Below, one piece after another: positions 59,785 to 64,000 of a stretch of DNA of 64,000 bases. A model generated the notes under the pieces. The model was given only the letters and a program-made list of their open reading frames with translations, had not been told where the DNA came from and made no database searches. A program made the translations under genes and the position numbers. Source of the DNA: Halorussus litoreus (GTDB lineage Archaea > Halobacteriota > Halobacteria > Halobacteriales > Haladaptataceae); assembly GCF_003382685.1 (NCBI RefSeq), contig NZ_KZ859505.1, positions 90,723 through 154,722 of the forward strand. Reading direction: 5' to 3'. How positions within the stretch are numbered: position 1 is the stretch's first letter; each line of letters begins with the position of its first letter.

Positions 59785-60011
59785 TCTTCTGAGCGAACGA
59801 CGTAAACGAGCGTCGTCCCGTCTTCGGTCTGACGGCGACCGTCCGGGAGACAGCGATGCGAGCGCGTCCTGTTACGTTTATCTAACTGGTTCTCCGAAAA
59901 TAGCAGTCATCGGCCCAATTCGTCGCCATTCCCTATCAATACGCTGTTTCCAGCGTTCAAGCCGACACCTCCACGCGACCTGTTATTGTGCTTCCTTCCG
60001 TGTGAGGTTTC

Positions 60012-60566
60012 GTGAAATCCAACGCCGTCGCTCTCGTCGTCGCAGTGGTCGTCGTCGGGAAAATCGCCGGCGTCGTGACAGTCGCGGCCGGAGCCGCCCA
60101 GCAGGAAGGAACGGTTGTCGGGCGGCCCAACCTCGAACTCTCGGCGACCGACAACCGGTTCGGTGCGGGCGAACAGGCGACCCTCGACCTGTTCGTCTCG
60201 AACAACGCCAACTTCGTGCGCTACGGACAGAACACCCAGCCAGAGTACAACGACGGGTCGCAGGAAACCACGAAGTACGTCATCCTCGTCGTGGAGGACC
60301 GGCCCCAGTTCGACATCCGGACCGAGAACGCCACGGCGGTCGCCGCGGTCGACACTGCGACCTATCGACTCGACGTGACGAACGACGGAACGACGCCCGC
60401 TATCGACGCGCAGTTGAGGCTGGCGGCGGCCAACTCCTCGGTGTTCTTGGGCAGCGCGGACGCGCCTCGGCTGGGTCACGATGCGGTCGTCGAGCCAGTC
60501 GGTGACGCGCTGGTAGTCGAGTGCCACGTAGAGACCCCCGTCGTCCTTCTTCGCCCAGTTCGTTAA
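60012..60566 (+). pseudogene. truncated S-layer-like exported protein
   Basis: 184 residues from GTG 60012. A hydrophobic signal (ALVVAVVVVGKIAGVVTVAA) precedes GRPNLELSATDNRFGAGEQA, typical of haloarchaeal S-layer domain (COG1361) proteins, which are normally much longer. After about residue 155 the sequence no longer looks like the family. On the opposite strand the same DNA (about 60470-60560) reads YVALDYQRVTDWLDDRIVTQ, which looks like part of another coding region. The gene seems cut by a rearrangement next to the tRNA scar. Confidence 0.55.
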
Positions 60567-60705
60567 CTACTCCCTTACCCATCACCGTCGCCGACTATCG
60601 TGCATCCATCACCCGCGTCGAGCATCTCCCCCTTTATTATTTCACGCACCTCGAAATCGATTGTATGGGAAGGAGTGTTGTCGGCCTGCGCCCTGGGATG
60701 GGTTG

Positions 60706-62286
60706 ATGAAACTCGGGAGACGTGACGACGACGGCCGTAGTCGAGCGCTCGCTCCCGGCTCCCCAGTCGCTCTCCTCGCTGTGATCGTTCTCGTTTCGCT
60801 CGCCGGCTGCCTCGGCGGCGCGGTGCCGGAGGTCGGCCCGGATACCGCCGAAACCACCGATGTCACCGGAGTTTCCGACGCTCCCGGGGCGTCCGCACCG
60901 CGGACGCTCGACAGCGCAGCCAACGGCACCCTCTCGATCCACTTCATCCACGTCGGACAGGGCGCGAGCGTCCTGGTCGTCGGCCCCTCGGGCGAGACGC
61001 TCCTGTACGACACCGGCAACTGGCGCGACGACGGCGAGCACGTGATCGATTACCTCGAAGCAACGACCGTCAGCCGAATCGACTACCTCGTCACCTCGCA
61101 CGCGGACGCCGACCACGTCGGCGGCCACGCCGCGGTCATCGACCACTTCGAGACCGAAGCCGGAGGCGTCGGCGCGGTCTACGACCCCGGCATCGCGGCG
61201 GCCACGCGCACCTACGAGTCGTATCTCGACGCGGTCGAGCGCCACGACGTCACGCTCTACCGGACCCAAGCGGGCGACGAGATTCCGATGGCTGGCGCGT
61301 CGGTCGACGTGCTCGCACCTCCGGAGGGCTACCTCGCCGACCGCGAGCGCAACGAGAACAGCCTCGTCCTCCGCGTCGGATTCGGGAACGCCAGCGTCCT
61401 TCTGCCCGGCGACGCCGGTGGAGCCGGGGAACGGTATCTGACGAGCGCTCGCGCCGGGAGTCTGAACGCGACCGTGCTGGGGGCGGGCCACCACGGGAGC
61501 AACTCCAGCAGCGGCCCGGCCTTGCTCGCGGCGACGACGCCCCGAATCGCCGTGATCCAGAGCGCGTTCGACTCGCCGTACGGCCACCCGCACCGCGAGG
61601 TACTCGAACGCTTTGCCGCCCGCGGCGTCTCGACCTACTGGACCGGCGTCCACGGCGACGTGGTGGTCGAGACCGACGGCGAGCGCGTCGCGGTCCGGAC
61701 GCAACGCGACGCCCCGACCGACCCGCTCGAACTCCGGAGCGCGCCCGGAGTGGAGCCGAGTCTCGACGAACCGGTCGAGCGTCGCGCGTCGTTCGCGGTC
61801 GCGGGCGCGGGCGCGGGAGCGGGCGATTCCGCTGGAGAAGCGCCCGAGTCGGTCGTGGCAGACGGCGGTCGAGAGACGACCCGCGACGATGCGGCCACGA
61901 CCGGCGACACTGGGGCCACGACCACCAGTGAGCCAGCGGGCGCGCTCGTGCTTCAGGAGATCCACGAGGACGCGGCGGGCGACGACCGCGAGAACCTCGC
62001 CGACGAGTACCTCGTGTTCCGGAACGCGGGCGACCGCCCCATCGACCTCTCGGGGTGGACCGTCGGCGACGAGGCGGGCCACGGCTACGAATTCCCTGAC
62101 GGGACCGTCCTCGATTCGGGCGAGACGCTGACGCTCAGAACCGGGAGTGGACAGGACGATAGCGGAAACGACGGTAACGACTATTACTGGAACGCGTCGG
62201 GCGCGGTCTGGAACAACGCGGGCGACACGGTTTTCGTTCGGACCGACGAAGGACGGCTCGTGCTGGAGGTCCAGTATGACGGGTGA
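60706..62286 (+). CDS. ComEC-like MBL lipoprotein with lamin-tail domain
   Basis: 526 residues. An N-terminal lipobox (LLAVIVLVSLAGC) marks export and lipid anchoring. Residues about 85-330 are a metallo-beta-lactamase domain of the ComEC/COG2333 type: FIHVGQGASVLVVGPSGETL, TSHADADHVGGHAAVIDHF and LGAGHHGSNSSSGPALLAAT. A Ala/Gly/Thr-rich linker leads to a lamin-tail domain (EYLVFRNAGDRPIDLSGWTV). It may be an extracellular nuclease or DNA-uptake protein; neither is shown. It overlaps the DUF3006-like gene by 11 bases. Confidence 0.85.
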   Translation: MKLGRRDDDGRSRALAPGSPVALLAVIVLVSLAGCLGGAVPEVGPDTAETTDVTGVSDAPGASAPRTLDSAANGTLSIHFIHVGQGASVLVVGPSGETLLYDTGNWRDDGEHVIDYLEATTVSRIDYLVTSHADADHVGGHAAVIDHFETEAGGVGAVYDPGIAAATRTYESYLDAVERHDVTLYRTQAGDEIPMAGASVDVLAPPEGYLADRERNENSLVLRVGFGNASVLLPGDAGGAGERYLTSARAGSLNATVLGAGHHGSNSSSGPALLAATTPRIAVIQSAFDSPYGHPHREVLERFAARGVSTYWTGVHGDVVVETDGERVAVRTQRDAPTDPLELRSAPGVEPSLDEPVERRASFAVAGAGAGAGDSAGEAPESVVADGGRETTRDDAATTGDTGATTTSEPAGALVLQEIHEDAAGDDRENLADEYLVFRNAGDRPIDLSGWTVGDEAGHGYEFPDGTVLDSGETLTLRTGSGQDDSGNDGNDYYWNASGAVWNNAGDTVFVRTDEGRLVLEVQYDG

Positions 62287-62644
62287 TCGCGAGCAGGGCC
62301 GCGGCGTGCCAGACGGACGGTACACCGCAGTCGTCGACCGCTTCGAGCCGACCGAGGGGGACCGCGAGCTGGCCGTGTTGCTCCTCGAAGCGGATGGGGC
62401 CAGCGAACGGGACGAAGAAGTAGTGGCCGAGCGCGCGATACCTAAATGGCGACTTCCGGAGGCCGCCCGCAAGCAGGACGCAGTGCTGACGGTCGCTCTG
62501 CGGAACGGCTTCGTGGTATCGACGAGCTACGAAGCGGACGCGACCGAGCGCCGTACATCAGCCGCGCAGGACCGGTTCGACGGGCTGGCCGAGCGCCCGG
62601 GCGAGGATTCCGACGGGAGTATCGACGGTTCCGGTGACCAGTAA
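62276..62644 (+). CDS. DUF3006-like protein
   Basis: 122 residues. GRYTAVVDRFEPTEGDRELA, VLLLEADG and AERAIPKWRLPEAARKQDAV match the DUF3006 pattern, a small family often encoded beside ComEC-like MBL proteins in Bacillota and haloarchaea. The gene starts 11 bases before the end of the upstream gene, so the two are translated together. The last 40 residues are an acidic tail. The function is unknown. Confidence 0.82.
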   Translation: MTGDREQGRGVPDGRYTAVVDRFEPTEGDRELAVLLLEADGASERDEEVVAERAIPKWRLPEAARKQDAVLTVALRNGFVVSTSYEADATERRTSAAQDRFDGLAERPGEDSDGSIDGSGDQ

Positions 62645-62690
62645 CCGCAGAAGCTCGGGGAAATTATCACAGTTGAAACCGACAGGAAGG

Positions 62691-62698
62691 ATTTAGGT
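62691..62698 (+). promoter_or_regulatory. TATA-like box for second archaellin
   Basis: ATTTAGGT, centred about 28 bases before ATG 62723. It looks intact although the reading frame below is broken. Confidence 0.4.
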
Positions 62699-62722
62699 TC
62701 CGATGGTGACAAACGCCGGTAG

Positions 62723-63819
62723 ATGATTGCGACGAGCGAGCGGAATCGAGGACGCGAACGCGACGCGTCGCGGGTCACCCGCCGAGGGCAGGTGGGTATC
62801 GGGACGCTCGTCGTGTTCATCGCGATGGTCCTCGTGGCGGCGATGGCGGCGGGGGTTCTCATCAACACCGCGGGAGTCCTCCAGACCGACGCCGAGAACA
62901 CCGGGATCGAATCGCAGTCGCAAGTGACCGACAGAGTCGTCGTCACGAAGCGCGGTGAGGTGGCGGCCGGTGGGTCGGTCACCATGGTTACCGGCACTAC
63001 CGTCCAGTACGACCGAATCGTCCTGAAAGGCTCCGACGGGAGCGGCGGACTACCAACTATCGATCCGTCGTTCACGGTCGACTCCAAACCGAGGTCTGGA
63101 TCGCGAGCGGCACCGTGTCGACCGAGAGCTCCTGTCCGAGCCCCTCCGTGTACTACCTCGTCGTGAACGGAACGCGCGCCGACGACCCGTTCCCCGTCAA
63201 CGACGGTCGGAAGCTCTCGGTCAAGGAGGTCAACGTCAGCGGTACTCACGAGATTCACATCTACGACGAACGGAACGGCACGCTCGTCGGAAGCGGCACG
63301 TCGCCGATCTCGCTCTCGACGACGACCACGCGGGACTGCAACGAGGTCGACGCCCGCATCGCCAAGGGCGGAAACGAGATTCGAGTCCGCGCGGAAGGGT
63401 ACGGTGCGGACGCCCACTTCGAGACGACGACCAACACGACCACGGAGAACGTCTCCACGAGCGTCGAGACCGTCTCGGTCGTCGTCTCGCCGAGCGCGGG
63501 TGCGGGGGACATCGACCTCTCGCAGGCGACCGTCGAGTATCTGAGTTCGGACGCCCGTCGGACGCTTACGCACACGTCAGGGTCGCCCAACGCGACCACG
63601 TTCGCAACGCGGGCGCTGCGCGACAGTGACCCGATTCTCTCCGACAGCGCCGACAGGACTGTGCTCCGGTTGAACGCCACGAAGATCGAAGGCGGCGGTG
63701 CGGGGCTGGTTCCGAGCGAGACGGTCCGACTCCGCATCGTCGGTCGGAGCGGAGCCGTGACCGTCGTGACGCTGGACGTGCCCGACGTGCTCACTACGGA
63801 ATCCGCCGTAAGCCTGTGA
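62723..63819 (+). pseudogene. second archaellin gene with a frameshift
   Basis: Frame 1 (62723-63166) opens with [20 protein letters not shown], the archaellin signal and helix, and stays archaellin-like to about TIDPSFTV. Frame 2 carries the rest: [20 protein letters not shown], then [20 protein letters not shown] and the tail TTESAVSL. The shift falls near 63078-63095 and one missing base would restore the whole gene of about 365 residues. It is a mutation, a sequencing error or a programmed shift. Gene position and length fit a normal archaellin. Confidence 0.8.
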
Positions 63820-64000
63820 CTCTCCGTAACTGCTCGACCGACTGTGGCCGGTCTCCAAAGTCGCTGGCCCAATTTCTATTGCTTCCTCGTTCCGATTCTG
63901 CCCTTCCGATTTGATTTCGCTCTGGTCCGATTTTGCTCCGACCCATTTTTGCTCTGACTGTCTCGCCAGCGCGCGGCCGGGCGCGGCGCGGAACCGCGCC
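63820..64000. other. downstream of archaellin, no gene seen
   Basis: The stretch holds three loose repeats of CCGATTTTGCTC-like sequence (about 63900-63960). The last 40 bases (CAGCGCGCGGCCGGGCGCGG onward) resemble the hairpin end of the dispersed element. No gene is visible before the window ends. Confidence 0.4.

Noticed and set aside
59907..60527. 206-codon minus-strand frame over the S-layer-like gene
   Set aside because: Only its first 20-30 codons look protein-like; the rest is antisense to the S-layer domain.
63115..63819. Separate gene starting at GTG 63115
   Set aside because: It is better explained as the second half of the frameshifted archaellin, since the frame continues the archaellin body and tail upstream of that GTG.

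Overview
The window looks like chromosomal DNA of a haloarchaeon (class Halobacteria). It is GC-rich, and its proteins are very acidic. Many genes are leaderless, with a TATA-like box centred about 27 bases before the start codon. It also carries typical archaeal genes: proteasome-activating nucleotidase, GatE, FEN-1, archaellins, MptE, a HemAT globin transducer and HTH-10 regulators. I cannot name the genus from sequence alone.

Layout. 1-5.3 kb: end of an HTH-GNAT gene, then a fixA-fixB-fixC electron-transfer-flavoprotein operon with a possible 26-codon ORF bridging fixB and fixC. 5.5-9.4 kb: a two-domain bactofilin-like protein, two small proteins, PAN and a small winged-helix regulator. 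9.5-16.2 kb: SdpI-like and DUF3054-like membrane proteins, a methyltransferase, a GNAT, an FAD-Rieske fusion, FEN-1 and a BolA-like protein. 16.2-21.1 kb: a sugar ABC importer whose binding protein has lost its lipobox cysteine. 21.3-28.4 kb: fumarase, membrane proteins, a YdbS/YdbT-like pair and GatE. 28.5-33.4 kb: an iron-siderophore ABC system with three TTTAGGC..GCCTAAA-type operators, beside a HemAT transducer. 33.5-38.5 kb: PAP2 phosphatase, SPOUT methyltransferase, and the pterin genes folP-like and mptE. 38.6-43.8 kb: HTH-10 regulator, HalOD1-like protein, EamA exporter, flavoproteins and a MOT1-type transporter. 43.8-45.5 kb: an AT-richer island with a tiny membrane protein and a Tat-exported protein. 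45.5-54.6 kb: FMN hydroxy-acid oxidase, photolyase, two tandem superoxide dismutases, a cysteine-rich exported mini-protein, P-loop, Rieske and metallo-beta-lactamase (MBL) proteins, and ThyX. 54.6-64 kb: two archaellin genes (one frameshifted) bracketing an amidohydrolase, a membrane-anchored winged-helix sensor, tRNA-Glu with a duplicated 3' end, a truncated S-layer-like gene and a ComEC-like MBL lipoprotein with a DUF3006 partner.

The most interesting unexplained structure is a family of dispersed intergenic elements at about 7.5, 11.6, 15.7, 55.7 and 56.4 kb. They share a hairpin-rich end, a GGTTGGGGAGGACG-type box, variable GCGGTT/GCGGTG tracts and an AAGCAGTAGCTAGCT-type core. In two places they form inverted pairs around a conserved spacer. 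Several long perfect palindromes and the tRNA scar add to the picture of active intergenic rearrangement. No CRISPR array, complete transposase or replication origin was seen.
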